Both the position numbers and the translations under genes were made by a program. Positions 35,268 to 45,606 of a stretch of DNA of 51,599 nt are shown here, piece after piece. The notes beneath the pieces were generated by a model, which was not told the origin of the DNA, made no database searches, and worked only from the letters and a program-made list of their open reading frames with translations. Origin of the DNA: Vasconcelosia minhoensis LEGE 07310 (GTDB lineage Bacteria > Cyanobacteriota > Cyanobacteriia > Phormidesmidales > Phormidesmidaceae); contig NZ_JADEXG010000036.1 in NCBI RefSeq assembly GCF_015207255.1, forward strand, positions 1-51,599, given 5' to 3'. The stretch's first letter is position 1. The number at the start of each line of letters is the position of its first letter.

Positions 35268-35443
35268 TAATTTTAGCTTCTGATTTTTGACGCCTCGCGG
35301 TGCAATTTTTTAATCAAATCTTCGGATTTCAAAAATCGCCCGTTATAAATTAGGTATTCTGGCTTAATATTATCTTTGATAGGAAGCCTCTCGACGGTCC
35401 TTGCAGGGCGGTCAGAGAGCAAGAATTCACTAGGAGGATATCT

Positions 35444-36523
35444 ATGGCGCTTGTACCCATGAGGCTGCTGCTCGATCACGCAGCTGAAAACGGCTACGGG
35501 ATTCCCGCTTATAACGTCAATAACATGGAGCAGATTCTGGCCATCATGCAGGCTGCGGATGAGGCTGACAGCCCGGTGATTTTGCAGGCTTCTCGCGGCG
35601 CGCGCAAGTACGCAGGTGAGAATTTTCTGCGGCATCTGGTGATGGCTGCGGTTGAAACCTATCCTCACATTCCTATCGTGATGCACCAGGATCACGGCAA
35701 CAGCCCGGCCACCTGCTACTCGGCCATTCGTAACGGCTTCACCAGCGTAATGATGGACGGCTCCCTCGAAGCCGATGCCAAAACGCCAGCCAGCTTTGAC
35801 TACAACGTGTCGGTGACGTCTGAAGTGGTCAAGGTAGCTCACGCCGTCGGTGCCAGCGTCGAAGGCGAACTCGGCTGCCTGGGCTCGCTCGAAACTGGTA
35901 AAGGCGAAGCCGAAGACGGCCACGGCTTTGAAGGCGCGCTCAGCAAAGACCAGCTGCTAACCGACCCGGATGAGGCGGTGCAGTTTGTCGAAGCCACTCA
36001 GGTTGATGCCCTGGCCGTCGCTATTGGTACCAGCCACGGCGCCTACAAATTTACCCGTAAGCCCACCGGCGAAATTCTGGCGATCAGCCGGATTGAAGAA
36101 ATTCACCGGCGACTGCCCAATACTCACCTGGTGATGCACGGCTCGTCTTCCGTTCCCCAGGAATGGCTAGACATGATCAACCAGTACGGCGGCGAAATCC
36201 CCGAGACCTATGGCGTACCGGTGGAAGAAATTCAGAAGGGGATCAAGAGTGGCGTCCGCAAGGTGAATATCGATACCGATAACCGCCTGGCGATTACCGC
36301 TGCCATCCGCGAAGCTGCAGCTAAGGATCCGAAGAACTTCGATCCTCGCCACTTCCTGAAGCCTTCGATCGCCTATATGAAGAAGGTCTGCTCCAGACGC
36401 TATGAAGCGTTTGGCACGGCGGGCAATGCTTCTAAGATTAAGCAGGCACCGATCGATGTGTACGCGGCCAAGTACGCCGCTGGCGAACTCGATGCCAAGG
36501 TGAAGAAGGCGGCGGCGGTATAG
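35444..36523 (+). CDS. fbaA: Fructose-bisphosphate aldolase class II (CbbA/Fba)
   Basis: A 359-aa zinc enzyme that joins or splits fructose-1,6- and sedoheptulose-1,7-bisphosphate in the Calvin cycle and glycolysis. Metal-binding residues are visible in [28 protein letters not shown] and [30 protein letters not shown] is the phosphate-binding region. The start ATG at 35444 has AGGAGGATATCT immediately upstream. Length is normal for cyanobacterial CbbA. It stands alone behind tRNA-Lys and ends in a G/C-rich terminator. It supplies carbon metabolism downstream of Rubisco. Confidence 0.96.
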   Translation: MALVPMRLLLDHAAENGYGIPAYNVNNMEQILAIMQAADEADSPVILQASRGARKYAGENFLRHLVMAAVETYPHIPIVMHQDHGNSPATCYSAIRNGFTSVMMDGSLEADAKTPASFDYNVSVTSEVVKVAHAVGASVEGELGCLGSLETGKGEAEDGHGFEGALSKDQLLTDPDEAVQFVEATQVDALAVAIGTSHGAYKFTRKPTGEILAISRIEEIHRRLPNTHLVMHGSSSVPQEWLDMINQYGGEIPETYGVPVEEIQKGIKSGVRKVNIDTDNRLAITAAIREAAAKDPKNFDPRHFLKPSIAYMKKVCSRRYEAFGTAGNASKIKQAPIDVYAAKYAAGELDAKVKKAAAV

Positions 36524-36567
36524 GCTGCGCAGCTGCTCCCCAGAGAAACGCGAAATCTATCACAAAC

Positions 36568-36602
36568 AGCCCCCCCGGATATGAGCTATTCGGGGGGGTG
36601 CT
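36568..36602. terminator. Bidirectional hairpin between aldolase and S-formylglutathione hydrolase genes
   Basis: AGCCCCCCCGGATA and TATTCGGGGGGGTGCT form a long G/C stem with minor mismatches around TGAGC. It lies between two convergent stop codons and can fold on either strand. T-runs on each side are short. Confidence 0.7.
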
Positions 36603-36627
36603 TTCAGGAGAACTCTACCTCATTCCA

Positions 36628-37479
36628 TCATCTGCACAGATACTGGGCATGGTGACGGATATGATCCGCCATGAAAGTGGCGATGAAATAGTAGCTGTGG
36701 TCGTACTCCGGCTGCATTCTGAGGCTGACCGGCTGTCCCGCTTCCTGACAGGCGATTTGAAAAACTTCAGGTAGCAGCTGCTTTTGCGCTAAGAATGGGT
36801 CAGCCGCGCCCTGGTCGATCAGAACGGGGCGATCGCGATCGGCATAGTGCTTGACTAGCTCGCTGGCGTCGTACTCCTTCCAGAGCTGAAGATCAGAGCC
36901 CAGGTATTTGCTCAGCGCCTTGGTGCCCCAGGGACACTGCATTGGCGCGGCAATCGGCGCAAAGGCCGAAATCGAGCGATACTGCTCGGGGTGACGCAAT
37001 CCGCAGACTAGGGCTCCGTGGCCGCCCATAGAATGGCCGAAAATGCCCTGGCGGTTCCCATCGGCTGGGAAATTAGCCTGAATTAGCGCAGGCAACTCTG
37101 CCGTCACGTAGCTGTACATGCGATAGTTCTTCGCCCAGGGCGCTTCCGTCGCATCGACGTAGAAGCCTGCGCCGCTGCCGAAGTCCCAGGCGTCTTCATC
37201 CGGCACGTCTTCGCCGCGGGGGCTGGTGTCCGGTGCAACCAGGATTAGCCCATGCTCAGCCGCATAGCGCTGGGCACCCGCCTTAGCCGTAAAGTTTTCT
37301 GCCGTACAGGTCAGCCCCGATAGGTAGTACAGCACCGGCACCGGCCCGGCCTGAGCCTGAGGCGGAATGAAGACGGAAAAGGTCATCTCGCAGAGGCAGG
37401 TCTCTGAGAAATGACTGTAAAAGCCAACCGTACCGCCAAAGCAGCCGTACTGCTGGCCCAGAGTGAGCGCGTCAGACAT
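36628..37479 (-). CDS. S-formylglutathione hydrolase (esterase D)
   Basis: A 283-aa alpha/beta hydrolase that hydrolyses S-formylglutathione to formate and glutathione, the second step of glutathione-dependent formaldehyde detoxification. The nucleophile is Ser150 in [12 protein letters not shown]; the aspartate lies in [10 protein letters not shown] and the histidine in [22 protein letters not shown] and PDTSPRG are family signatures. ATG 37479 is preferred over a TTG six codons upstream, although neither has a clear Shine-Dalgarno. The formaldehyde dehydrogenase gene is not adjacent. It follows pntB on the same strand after 131 bp and could be independently transcribed. Confidence 0.92.
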   Translation of the reverse strand: MSDALTLGQQYGCFGGTVGFYSHFSETCLCEMTFSVFIPPQAQAGPVPVLYYLSGLTCTAENFTAKAGAQRYAAEHGLILVAPDTSPRGEDVPDEDAWDFGSGAGFYVDATEAPWAKNYRMYSYVTAELPALIQANFPADGNRQGIFGHSMGGHGALVCGLRHPEQYRSISAFAPIAAPMQCPWGTKALSKYLGSDLQLWKEYDASELVKHYADRDRPVLIDQGAADPFLAQKQLLPEVFQIACQEAGQPVSLRMQPEYDHSYYFIATFMADHIRHHAQYLCR

Positions 37480-37610
37480 TAGTAAGGGGGCGAGCAATAG
37501 CTATCAATGTAATCCAGTTAAGTCAATCCAACGGGGGGCGGGCAACCCCCAAATGAGCCAATATCATGCCCTCCGGGGATTGCCTCTGGGAGATTGGCAA
37601 CGCCTGGCCG

Positions 37611-39056
37611 CTAACGCGCTGCTGCGGCCAAAGCCGGACTCGCCGCCGTGCCAGATTCCTGCAACTGAGCCAGAATCGCAGACACATTGGCCTTGGCGTC
37701 GCCAAATAGCATCTGCGTATTCTCTTTGTAGAACAGCGGATTGTCTACGCCCGCATAGCCGGTGGAGAGGCTGCGCTTCATCACGATTACGTTGGCCGCT
37801 TGCCAAACTTCCAGTACCGGCATTCCCGCAATCGGGCTGGTCGGATCTTCCGCCGCGCTAGGATTCACCGTGTCATTGGCACCGATCACCAGCACTAGGT
37901 CGGTCGCAGAGAAGTCTTCGTTGATTTCGTCCATCTCCTGCACGATATCGTAAGGCACATTCGCCTCTGCCAGCAGCACGTTCATATGCCCCGGCAGCCG
38001 TCCGGCAACGGGATGGATACCAAATCGCACCTTGACGCCGCGATCGCGCAAAATCTTCGTAATATCAGCGACGGCGTGCTGAGCCTGAGCCACGGCCATG
38101 CCATAGCCCGGCGTAATAATCACGCTCTGGGCGTCGTTCAGCAGCTCAACTGTCTCCGCCACGTCGATCGAGGTGGCCTCGCCAACCGGTCCACCGCTGG
38201 CTGAACTGCCACCCTTGGCTGCACCCGCACCAAATCCGCCCAGGATAACGCTGAGGAAAGAACGATTCATTGCCTTACACATAATGATGCTGAGGATGGC
38301 ACCGCTGCTGCCCACCAGCGCCCCGGTAACGATTAGCAGGTCGTTGGAAAGCATAAACCCAGCGGCGGCGGCGGCCCAGCCGGAATAGCTGTTGAGCATG
38401 GAAATTACCACCGGCATGTCGGCCCCGCCAATGGCGGCAACCAGGTGAATGCCCAAGAGAGACGCGATCGCGATCATCCCCAGCATCGGTACAAAGCCCT
38501 CAGTCCCTGCCGCCGTCATAAACAAATAGCCTAGATAGACCGTGCCCCCCAGCATCGCCAGGTTGAGCAGGTGCCGCCCCGGCAGGGTCAGGGGCTTGCT
38601 GCTGATGATTGCCCGCAGCTTGCCAAAGGCCACCACTGAGCCGGTAAAGGTCACCGCGCCGATAAAGACGCCGATGTAAACCTCCAGCTGGTGAATCGTC
38701 TCCTCGACTCCGACCAGGCTCTCGGGCTGGAGGTAGTTGCCAACCCCGACTAGAACCGCCGCCAGGCCGACAAAGCTGTGTAAAATCGCCACCAGCTCGG
38801 GCATGGAGGTCATCTCCACCCGGGCCGCCAGGATGGCCCCAATCATCAGGCCCGGGGCAATCACTGAAATGAGCGTGCTGTAGCCGGAGACCTGGGCGCT
38901 GAAGGCGGTCGCGGCAAAGGCGATCGCCATTCCCGCAATCCCGTAAAGGTTGCCGCGCTTAGCCGTTTCCTGGTTCGACAGGCCGCTGAGGCTGAGAATA
39001 AACAGGACAATCGCCGCAATGTAGGCGACCGTCACCAAATTACTCGACAGGGTCAT
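37611..39056 (-). CDS. pntB: NAD(P) transhydrogenase subunit beta (PntB)
   Basis: A 481-aa membrane subunit that binds NADP(H) and carries most of the proton channel of the transhydrogenase. The N-terminal half has about eight or nine membrane helices (for example [14 protein letters not shown]-like segments and [19 protein letters not shown]). The C-terminal dIII domain has [20 protein letters not shown], the characteristic [27 protein letters not shown] and [20 protein letters not shown]. It couples hydride transfer from NADH to NADP+ with proton flow across the membrane. It follows pntA by 82 bases, as an operon. Confidence 0.96.
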   Translation of the reverse strand: MTLSSNLVTVAYIAAIVLFILSLSGLSNQETAKRGNLYGIAGMAIAFAATAFSAQVSGYSTLISVIAPGLMIGAILAARVEMTSMPELVAILHSFVGLAAVLVGVGNYLQPESLVGVEETIHQLEVYIGVFIGAVTFTGSVVAFGKLRAIISSKPLTLPGRHLLNLAMLGGTVYLGYLFMTAAGTEGFVPMLGMIAIASLLGIHLVAAIGGADMPVVISMLNSYSGWAAAAAGFMLSNDLLIVTGALVGSSGAILSIIMCKAMNRSFLSVILGGFGAGAAKGGSSASGGPVGEATSIDVAETVELLNDAQSVIITPGYGMAVAQAQHAVADITKILRDRGVKVRFGIHPVAGRLPGHMNVLLAEANVPYDIVQEMDEINEDFSATDLVLVIGANDTVNPSAAEDPTSPIAGMPVLEVWQAANVIVMKRSLSTGYAGVDNPLFYKENTQMLFGDAKANVSAILAQLQESGTAASPALAAAAR

Positions 39057-39138
39057 GATGGTTGAATCCTAAATTTAAGGGCTTTTGGGGTTCTAGGTCT
39101 GTGTTCAGAATCCCTTTTTTGGGAATGGGGCAGCTCAG

Positions 39139-40755
39139 CTACTTGCGGAACATCTTCAGCATCCGCTGCGTCACCAGGAAACCTCCGGCAATGTTAATCG
39201 TGCCAACGAAAACCGCGATCGCGCCCAAAATTGTCGTAGCCGAGCTCAGCGGCCCCGAAAGCTGGAGCATGCCGCCGATGATGATAATGCCGCTGATCGC
39301 GTTGGTGACGCTCATTAGGGGCGTATGCAGCGAGGGGCTGACGTTCCAGATCACCTGCCAGCCGATAAAGCAGGACAGCACAAAGACGGTGAAGTGCGAC
39401 AGGAAGGACGAGGGTGCGCCAATGCCGACGCCGACCAGGGCGAGAGCCGCGATCGCGGGCCAGACAAACTGCCAAGGAAACGGGGACTTGGGTTTAGCCT
39501 GAGCCGTCGCTTCGGGGGTCTCAGGCAGCTTTGCGGCAGGCTTGGGTGCAGGCTGAGCCGGCTTAGGCGCAGGCCAAGTAATCTCGCCCTCGTGGGTAAT
39601 CAGCGCCCCGCGCACCACTTCATCCTCCAGGTTGATCTGATATTTCTCGGAGCCGCCCATGTCGCTGAGCAGATGGCAGAGGTTATTGCCGTAGAGCAGG
39701 CTCGACTGCCGCGCCATCCGGCTGGGGAAATCCGTAATCCCGACGATGGTGACACCGTTGTAGCGGTAGACCTCACCGGGCTTGGTGACGTCGCAGTTAC
39801 CGCCCTGCTCCGCCGCCATGTCCACAATTACGGAACCCGGCTTCATGCTCTCCACCATGTCCTGGGTGATCAGCTTCGGAGCGGGCTTACCGGGAATTAG
39901 GGCAGTGGTGATGATAATATCCACCTCTCGGGCCTGCTCTGCAAACAGCGCCATCTCAGCCGCAATAAACTCCGGGCTCATGGTTTTGGCATAGCCGCCC
40001 TCACCCGTGCCGTCTTCTTCAAAGACCAGCTCCAGGAATTCTGCGCCCATGCTCTCGACCTGCTCCTTCACCACCGGGCGAGTGTCAAAGGCCCGAACGA
40101 TCGCGCCTAGGCTTTTAGCTGTCCCTACCGCAGCCAGTCCCGCCACGCCTGCGCCGATTACCAGCACTTTACAGGGCGGCACCTTGCCCGCGGCGGTAAT
40201 CTGACCGGTAAAAAAGCGACCAAACTGATTCGCCGCCTCGATCACGGCCCGATAGCCCGCAATGTTGGCCATCGAGCTAAGCGCATCCATCTTCTGCGCC
40301 CGGCTGATGCGGGGGATCGCATCCATTGCTAGGACGCTGGCTTGCCGCTCCTTGAGCTGATTCAGCAGGGCTTCGTTCTGAGCGGGCCAGATGAAGCTAA
40401 TCAATGTTTTATCGGCCTGCAAACGGTCTGCCTCGTGACCGCCCGTCGCATCGGCCTGGGGCGGCTGCACTTTGAGAATGATATCGGCCTGCTGCCAGAG
40501 GTCAGCAGCGCTATCGAGGACCTCACAGCCCGCCGCGCGATAGGCATCGTCAGAAAACTCAGCTGCGGCCCCCGCTCCCTGCTCAACCAAAACGTCAAAC
40601 CCTAGCTTTTGCAGCTTTTTGACTGTCTCCGGCGTGGCGGCGACGCGGCGCTCGCCCGCCGCAATTTCCTTGGGAATGCCAACTCGCTTCGGTGCCCCGG
40701 GCTGAGATGCTGGCGATTGAGCAGTCGCAGCGCTTTTTTCAGTGGCAATGGTCAT
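39139..40755 (-). CDS. pntA: NAD(P) transhydrogenase subunit alpha (PntA, fused form)
   Basis: 538 aa. The N-terminal dI domain binds NAD(H): [40 protein letters not shown] (nucleotide fold) and [17 protein letters not shown] with MAAEQGGN. A proline/alanine-rich linker (about 395-430) joins it to the dII part with four hydrophobic segments, including [20 protein letters not shown]. Many cyanobacteria encode these parts separately; here they are one gene. A 25-residue Ala/Ser-rich extension precedes the dI domain. It starts at ATG 40755 and is the first gene of pntAB. Confidence 0.95.
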   Translation of the reverse strand: MTIATEKSAATAQSPASQPGAPKRVGIPKEIAAGERRVAATPETVKKLQKLGFDVLVEQGAGAAAEFSDDAYRAAGCEVLDSAADLWQQADIILKVQPPQADATGGHEADRLQADKTLISFIWPAQNEALLNQLKERQASVLAMDAIPRISRAQKMDALSSMANIAGYRAVIEAANQFGRFFTGQITAAGKVPPCKVLVIGAGVAGLAAVGTAKSLGAIVRAFDTRPVVKEQVESMGAEFLELVFEEDGTGEGGYAKTMSPEFIAAEMALFAEQAREVDIIITTALIPGKPAPKLITQDMVESMKPGSVIVDMAAEQGGNCDVTKPGEVYRYNGVTIVGITDFPSRMARQSSLLYGNNLCHLLSDMGGSEKYQINLEDEVVRGALITHEGEITWPAPKPAQPAPKPAAKLPETPEATAQAKPKSPFPWQFVWPAIAALALVGVGIGAPSSFLSHFTVFVLSCFIGWQVIWNVSPSLHTPLMSVTNAISGIIIIGGMLQLSGPLSSATTILGAIAVFVGTINIAGGFLVTQRMLKMFRK

Positions 40756-40890
40756 AGCCTTTCCTTGATTACAGAACAGTGCTTAAACTTTTGGGTTTTG
40801 GGGAATTTTTGGGGATGGAAATGCTGAAAGCTACGGTCATGGCCGATTAAGGCATAAAAAAACTGCACGGCTCGGCAGCTTCTCTGAAAT

Positions 40891-40924
40891 ATTCCTAAAG
40901 TAGGTCTATTCCTAAAGTAGATCC
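40891..40924. repeat. Tandem 17-bp repeat ATTCCTAAAGTAGRTCY
   Basis: Two adjacent copies of ATTCCTAAAGTAGGTCT / ATTCCTAAAGTAGATCC differ at two bases; a third partial copy (AAAGTAAAG) follows. It lies 135-170 bases upstream of the pntA start. Confidence 0.7.
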
Positions 40925-40960
40925 AAAGTAAAGAAATAGAGGGCAAGCTGTCATTCAGTT

Positions 40961-40980
40961 GTTACGAAATGCGTTACATA
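40961..40980. promoter_or_regulatory. GTTACGAA-N4-GTTACATA direct repeat (HLR1-like, off-spacing)
   Basis: Two GTTAC octamers lie 12 bases apart; the RpaB-site consensus (HLR1) has ten. The second is a near-perfect half-site. Placement upstream of pntA suggests redox or light control, but the spacing argues against a standard site. Confidence 0.3.
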
Positions 40981-41366
40981 GGCCTGAAAGGCGCTAAGGC
41001 TGGCCATGGCTTGAGCCGCCCAGCGCGATCGCGAGCCTTTTGGCCTAGCTTGTGGCCCAGAGCAGTGCTCGTGAATGACAGGCGAATCAACTGATAGAGT
41101 AACCGATTTCTTACCGCTGAACGCTGTTCTGAGCGGTTCTAGGTTAGCGTTTGACAATATGACGTGCAAACGTTGCTAAACGTGACTATTAATTAAAGCA
41201 GTATTGACAAAAACAGCGGGCCTGATTTCCCTGTCTCGACAATGATCCCCATCTATCCAAGCATTTAAGCTAGTCTTTGGTTTATCTGGCAGCGGCTGGC
41301 GTGCTAAATTTCATAAAGGTTTGTGAAATTCGCAACGCAGCTTTAGAAACTGTCCACTGACGCCGG

Positions 41367-41383
41367 TGAATAGGCCCTATTCA
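41367..41383. promoter_or_regulatory. 17-bp palindrome TGAATAGG-C-CCTATTCA
   Basis: A perfect inverted repeat with eight-base arms and one central base, 103 bases upstream of the DUF2808 gene. It could be an operator or a leader hairpin. Confidence 0.45.
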
Positions 41384-41485
41384 GTGTTAGACGATATAGG
41401 TGCGCAAGCCGCTTTTAACGCCTGTCGAGAACTCAGATCCCCTTAAGAACCGTTCACTTTAGATATCCAGAGGAGTGATAGCAAA

Positions 41486-42046
41486 ATGATCGCCCATCGT
41501 TCTATCCGCCGTATTTTTTCGGGAATTGCCCTGTCTGCGATCGCGCTCACAACCGGCCTCCCCACGCTGCCCACTCAGGCCCAGACCAATCCCGGCCTGA
41601 CCCTGTTTGGCGGCGTTGACTCCGAATATCGTCTGTCCTACACCCTCCAGTACAATGAGCCGCGCAGCCCCCGGGCTCGCTACTACCTGCGAGTCCCCGG
41701 CGACAAGCTAGAGCGGGCCGTCTCCCACTTCCGCATTTCCTACCCACAGGCTTTCACCGAGCGCAACGGGGCCTTCGATGTGGACAGTATTGAAGTCCGC
41801 CGGGGCCGGGGCCGGGGCGGCGAGAACATTCCCCTCGACGATGTCGTCTGGACGCCCGAGTCTGGCCAGCTCGACCTTTACTTCCAGGATGTCGTCCCGG
41901 CTGACACCAGCGTCGTTATCGTCATGTCTAACGTCCGCAACCCCAATCGGTTTGGCGTTCACAACTTCAACCTGCAGGCCGAGTATCGGGGCGACGTGCT
42001 GTCGCGCTACATCGGCACTTGGGAAATGCTGGTTGCCGAAGAGTAG
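41486..42046 (+). CDS. DUF2808 domain secreted protein
   Basis: 186 aa. A signal peptide (basic start, hydrophobic SGIALSAIALTTGL, cleavage after TQAQ at about residue 33) precedes a DUF2808 domain with YYLRVPGDKLERAVSHFRIS, YPQAFTERNGAFDVDSIEVR and VVPADTSVVIVMSNVRNPNR. DUF2808 proteins are common in cyanobacteria, exported, and of unknown role. GAGGAG precedes the ATG at 41486. The gene is followed 70 bases later by rpmH, possibly as a separate unit. A palindrome in its leader may control it. Confidence 0.85.
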   Translation: MIAHRSIRRIFSGIALSAIALTTGLPTLPTQAQTNPGLTLFGGVDSEYRLSYTLQYNEPRSPRARYYLRVPGDKLERAVSHFRISYPQAFTERNGAFDVDSIEVRRGRGRGGENIPLDDVVWTPESGQLDLYFQDVVPADTSVVIVMSNVRNPNRFGVHNFNLQAEYRGDVLSRYIGTWEMLVAEE

Positions 42047-42116
42047 GCTTTGACGATAGAATCGTAAGCCGTGCCTGTTGGCTCAGTAGACTCCCAGTAG
42101 ATTTCAGGAAAGACCC

Positions 42117-42254
42117 ATGACTAAGCGTACCCTCGGCGGCACCTCCCGCAAGCGTAAGCGCGTATCCGGCTTTCGTGCTCGGATGCGGACCAAAAACGGA
42201 CGCAACGTGATCAAGGCCCGCCGTCGTAAGGGTCGGGAAAGACTGGCCGCCTAG
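42117..42254 (+). CDS. rpmH: 50S ribosomal protein L34
   Basis: A 45-aa basic protein of the large ribosomal subunit. [20 protein letters not shown] then [20 protein letters not shown] is the invariant L34 pattern, ending LAA. AGGAAAG precedes the ATG. It heads the conserved rpmH-rnpA-yidC cluster, with rnpA starting four bases after its stop. Confidence 0.97.
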   Translation: MTKRTLGGTSRKRKRVSGFRARMRTKNGRNVIKARRRKGRERLAA

Positions 42255-42258
42255 CGGC

Positions 42259-42651
42259 GTGGCTTTACCCAGCCAGCACCGACTGAGGGCCTCACGCGAC
42301 TTTTCCAGGGTCTATCGCTTGGGTCTTCGGGCCTCTTCGCGCTATCTTTCCCTTCGAGCTTTCAGGCCGAGTGCAGCCGATGTGAGCCGTCAGCTGACAG
42401 TTCTAGAGAGCCCTCCAGAGACTGCCTTAGGAATTTCCATCAGCCGTAAGGTCAGCAAGCGAGCCGTGGTCCGAAATCGGGTCAAGCGGCAGATTCGGGC
42501 TGCGCTGAGGGCTCTGCTGCCGCAGATTCAGCCCGGCTGGCAGGTGGTGATCGGGGTGCGCCCCGCCGCGACCGAGTGCGAATATGCCGATTTTTTGAGA
42601 GAATTGGACTATCTGTTGACAAAGCTGGGGGTAATCGATGGCAATTCGTGA
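42259..42651 (+). CDS. rnpA: Ribonuclease P protein component
   Basis: A 130-aa basic protein that binds the RNase P RNA and helps cleave 5' leaders from pre-tRNA. The N-terminal LPSQHRLRASRDFSRVYRLG and the central RNR box ISISRKVSKRAVVRNRVKRQ (about 60-79) are diagnostic. It starts with GTG at 42259, four bases after the rpmH stop, so it is translationally coupled to it. Its 3' end overlaps the PH-domain gene by 14 bases. Confidence 0.96.
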   Translation: MALPSQHRLRASRDFSRVYRLGLRASSRYLSLRAFRPSAADVSRQLTVLESPPETALGISISRKVSKRAVVRNRVKRQIRAALRALLPQIQPGWQVVIGVRPAATECEYADFLRELDYLLTKLGVIDGNS

Positions 42652-43033
42652 AGAGGTATTTTACGAAGGCGGGCCGCACATTGGCGATTTAATTTTCAAT
42701 TCGCTGCTGGCCTTTACGGTAATCTGTATTCCGCTCACCGTCGGGGCCATCGTGCGGGCGCTGTGGCTGCGCTACCGAATTACCGACCGGCGAATTTCCG
42801 TCACCGGCGGCTGGATGGGTCGCGATCGCACCGACCTAATCTATTCCGAAGTGGCAAAGGTCGTAACGGTACCCCGGGGGCTGGGCGCTTGGGGGGACAT
42901 GGTGATTACCCTGAAAGATGGCAGTCGGCTAGAGCTGCGGGCGCTGCCCCGGTTTCGCGAGATCTACGACTACATTCTGGATAAGGCTTCACCCCAGGCC
43001 AAAGTCGCCAGCGGCAGCGTAGGTCAGTCTTAG
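42638..43033 (+). CDS. PH domain-containing membrane protein (YdbT-like)
   Basis: 131 aa. One hydrophobic segment (about residues 20-40, SLLAFTVICIPLTVGAIVRA) is followed by a bacterial PH (bPH_2) domain with YRITDRRISVTGGWMGRDRT, IYSEVAKVVTVPRG and DMVITLKDGSRLELRALPRF. Homologues sit between rnpA and yidC in many cyanobacteria. The function is unknown; a role in membrane insertion or lipid contact is a guess from context. It overlaps the 3' end of rnpA by 14 bases, so translation is coupled. Confidence 0.85.
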   Translation: MAIREEVFYEGGPHIGDLIFNSLLAFTVICIPLTVGAIVRALWLRYRITDRRISVTGGWMGRDRTDLIYSEVAKVVTVPRGLGAWGDMVITLKDGSRLELRALPRFREIYDYILDKASPQAKVASGSVGQS

Positions 43034-43268
43034 CGACGGGACTGGTGCCAGGCGGGAAAGCCGAGTTCGGTTTTCTCGAATATTCCCCAATTTTTCCTGC
43101 TTTTGAGCCCTGTCCCTGAGCGGACAGAGCCGATTGATTGGGCTGACGACTGCCAAGACGGCCCATATTTCGATAGATTAGAGAGCAGATACCTACACCC
43201 TTCTCTAGCTAGTACAGACCTGGCAGAGATTTACCCCACCCAAGAGCTCAAATTACTAGGCGTAGCAT

Positions 43269-44522
43269 ATGGACTTCGGCATCGGATTTCTCTCGAATAA
43301 CATCATGCTGCCAATCCTGGATTTTTTCTACGGGATTGTGCCTAGCTATGGACTGGCCATCGTTGCGCTCACGTTAGTCATCCGATTTGCCCTCTACCCG
43401 CTGAACGCAGGCTCCATTCGCAATATGCGGCGGATGAAGGTGGCGCAGCCGGTGATGCAGAAGCGGGTGAAAGAGGTTCAGGACCGCTACAAAGACGACC
43501 CGGCCAAGCTGCAGGAGGAAATGGGCCAGATTTATAAAGAATTTGGCAATCCGCTGGCCGGATGCTTTCCGGTGCTCCTGCAGATGCCCATTCTATTTGC
43601 GCTCTTTGCCACGCTGCGGGGATCGCCGTTTGCCGACGTCAGCTACCCGGTGAATCTGCACATTGTGCCGCAGAATAATGTCGAGCAGGTGCAGCCCGCC
43701 TACTCTACCTCGCCCCATACTATCTTTGTCTCCGACGGAGAGCATTTTCCCGTATCGGCAGTTGTGCCCAGCGGCGACCAGCTTGCGGTGGGTGAAACCA
43801 CGGCGATTCGCCTCCAGGCCGAAGACGGGCGATCGCTGCCGCAGCTGGTCGATGCCTATGCTAAGCCCGATATTGAAGTCAAACCCCGGTTTGAAGTCAC
43901 CAAGGGCGAAGAGCTCGTTTCAGTCGGGCCAGACGGCAGCATCGAGGCCCTGGCCCCCGGTGACGTGACGATTCAGACTAAAGTTCCGGGCCTGGCCTCG
44001 AATAAGGGCTTCCTGTTTATTAAAGCCCTGGGCCGGATTGGGGTGACGGGCGATAACGGCGAAATTCACTGGGATATCCTGGGAATGATCCTCTTCTTTG
44101 GGCTTAGCCTGTATGTGAACCAGCAGTTTTCGGGGCAGGCCGCGAGCAGTGACAACCCCCAGCAGAACGCGATTAATAAGTTTACGCCGCTGCTGTTTTC
44201 CGGCATGTTTCTGTTCTTCCCGCTCCCGGCTGGCGTGCTGATGTACATGGTGATTGCCAACGTCTTTCAGACCGTTCAGTCCTTCATCCTATCGCGTGAG
44301 CCCCTGCCCGAGAACCTGCAAAAGCTGGTCGATGCAGAGACGGTGAAAACGGAAGGCCGTGAAAAGCTAGCCTTTGAGCCCGGCAGCCCAAAGCGAGCTG
44401 AGACGAAAGCCAACGCTAAGGGAGCTAAGCCCGAGACCAAGAGTGCTAAAACTAACGCTAAGTCGTCAAACAGCGCGACAAAAAGCGGGACGTCCAAAAA
44501 AGTTTCAAAGAAAAAGTCTTAG
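43269..44522 (+). CDS. yidC: Membrane protein insertase YidC/Oxa1
   Basis: 417 aa. YidC inserts and folds membrane proteins in plasma and thylakoid membranes, alone or with SecYEG. The first hydrophobic region [20 protein letters not shown] is followed by the conserved core [20 protein letters not shown] and [20 protein letters not shown]. After [20 protein letters not shown] comes a soluble insertion (about residues 125-255) before the last helices. The C-terminus is a long Lys/Ala/Thr/Ser-rich tail, probably for ribosome contact. It starts at ATG 43269, 235 bp after the PH gene. Cyanobacterial YidC proteins often have this insertion. Confidence 0.95.
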   Translation: MDFGIGFLSNNIMLPILDFFYGIVPSYGLAIVALTLVIRFALYPLNAGSIRNMRRMKVAQPVMQKRVKEVQDRYKDDPAKLQEEMGQIYKEFGNPLAGCFPVLLQMPILFALFATLRGSPFADVSYPVNLHIVPQNNVEQVQPAYSTSPHTIFVSDGEHFPVSAVVPSGDQLAVGETTAIRLQAEDGRSLPQLVDAYAKPDIEVKPRFEVTKGEELVSVGPDGSIEALAPGDVTIQTKVPGLASNKGFLFIKALGRIGVTGDNGEIHWDILGMILFFGLSLYVNQQFSGQAASSDNPQQNAINKFTPLLFSGMFLFFPLPAGVLMYMVIANVFQTVQSFILSREPLPENLQKLVDAETVKTEGREKLAFEPGSPKRAETKANAKGAKPETKSAKTNAKSSNSATKSGTSKKVSKKKS

Positions 44523-44551
44523 TCACAGGCAGATTGGTTTCGGCAAAAGCG

Positions 44552-45076
44552 ATGGATGAGCAAACGGAACGGAGCGGTGAACGCTGGCTAGAGCAGATGT
44601 TGACGCTGCAAGGGATATCCGCTCAGGTCAGCGGCGAGCGGATAGAAGACGACCTGAGCGACGGTAGCACCTGGCTAACGATTGATCAGGGTCAGCTCAG
44701 CCCATCGCAGAGGGAGGCGCTGATTGGTGAAAAGGGCTCGGTGCTGGACTCGATCCAGTATTTGGCCAATACGATTCTAAATATGGGCCTTTCGGGTGAG
44801 GGGCAGCAGGCCTATACGGTAGAACTTGCGGGCTATCGGCAGCGGCGGCAGGCCGAACTCAAGGCGATCGCGGAGGACGCCGCCGAACAGGCTCGAACCA
44901 CCCAGCAAGAGCATGAGATCAGGGGGCTTTCCTCAGCCGAGCGGCGGCAGGTTCACAGCTTCCTCAGCGCCCACGATGGGCTGGAGACCTTTAGCCGCGG
45001 ACGCGAACCCGACCGACGACTGGTCGTGCGGCTGGTGGGACTAGAGGCCGCTGACCTCGGGTCGACTCAGGCATAA
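44552..45076 (+). CDS. Jag/KhpB-like KH and R3H domain RNA-binding protein
   Basis: About 174 aa. A KH-type RNA-binding domain contains GEKGSVLDSIQYLANTILNM (about 61-80). A C-terminal R3H domain contains SSAERRQVHSFLSAHDGLET and GREPDRRLVVRL. The Jag N-terminal domain of Firmicutes is absent. The protein is the usual neighbour of yidC and may act in RNA-linked control of cell division or envelope. ATG 44552 (MDEQTERSG) is preferred over TTG 44534. It starts 30 bases after yidC, so it is probably in the same operon. Confidence 0.88.
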   Translation: MDEQTERSGERWLEQMLTLQGISAQVSGERIEDDLSDGSTWLTIDQGQLSPSQREALIGEKGSVLDSIQYLANTILNMGLSGEGQQAYTVELAGYRQRRQAELKAIAEDAAEQARTTQQEHEIRGLSSAERRQVHSFLSAHDGLETFSRGREPDRRLVVRLVGLEAADLGSTQA

Positions 45077-45099
45077 ATCAGTAGCGATGGGGGTTTTCA

Positions 45100-45606
45100 A
45101 TGAAACCGGTTTATATACCTCAGCTGATCCAGGCTCCGAATCAGACGGTGCAGTTTGAGGTTGAAGACTATCTCCCGGATCTGGAGACACTGACGCCCGT
45201 GAAGGGGCAGGTCAGCGTTACCCACCAGGGTAATTATCTAGAAGTGAAGGCGCAGGCAGCCGCGATCTCAACCCTCAACTGCCATCGCTGCCTGGAAAAC
45301 TACAATGCTCGGGTGCGGGTAGATAACTCAGAGCTGATCTGGCTGGAGTCGCCGCCTGCCGAAGAAGCCGGCAGCGAACGCGAAGTTGAGCTCGATGATC
45401 TGGTGGAAACCCTGCCGCCCCAGGGCTATTTTGACCCGCAGAAATGGCTCTATGAGCAGATTTGCTTAGCCCTGCCGCAGCGACAAATCTGCGACCTGGC
45501 CTGCGCCGGGATTGCCTTTGAGAATCCGCCGGAAGCCGCTCAGTCCGCTGTAGACCACCGCTGGGCAGCGCTTTCCGATCTGAAGCAGCAGCTGTCAGGA
45601 CAGTGA
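45100..45606 (+). CDS. DUF177 (YceD family) protein
   Basis: 168 aa. LNCHRCLENY (about residues 65-74), VELDDLVETLPP, WLYEQICLALPQRQICDLAC and DHRWAALSDLKQQL are typical of YceD/DUF177; the two conserved cysteines near the middle and those near the end may bind metal. Bacterial and plastid homologues are linked to 23S rRNA or ribosome accumulation. The gene follows jag by 23 bases, and its TGA stop overlaps the ATG of ycf46, a tight coupling. The role in this operon is inferred to be in ribosome biogenesis. Confidence 0.82.
   Translation: MKPVYIPQLIQAPNQTVQFEVEDYLPDLETLTPVKGQVSVTHQGNYLEVKAQAAAISTLNCHRCLENYNARVRVDNSELIWLESPPAEEAGSEREVELDDLVETLPPQGYFDPQKWLYEQICLALPQRQICDLACAGIAFENPPEAAQSAVDHRWAALSDLKQQLSGQ

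Larger units (their letters stand above)
40756..41485. other. Intergenic region between divergent pntA and DUF2808 gene
   Basis: 730 bp without a convincing gene. It contains the pntA promoter side with a 17-bp tandem repeat (40891-40924) and a TTAC-containing direct repeat (40961-40980). Further right are a TTGACA-like box near 41206 and a 17-bp palindrome (41367-41383) ahead of the DUF2808 gene. The 72-aa minus-strand ORF at 40951-41169 has no family features. Confidence 0.6.

Noticed and set aside
40951-41169. 72-aa minus-strand ORF upstream of pntA
   Set aside because: Covers the promoter repeats and has no recognisable composition or motif.
43103-43300. 65-aa ORF between the PH gene and yidC
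   Set aside because: Runs through the yidC start in another frame and has no features; probably spurious.
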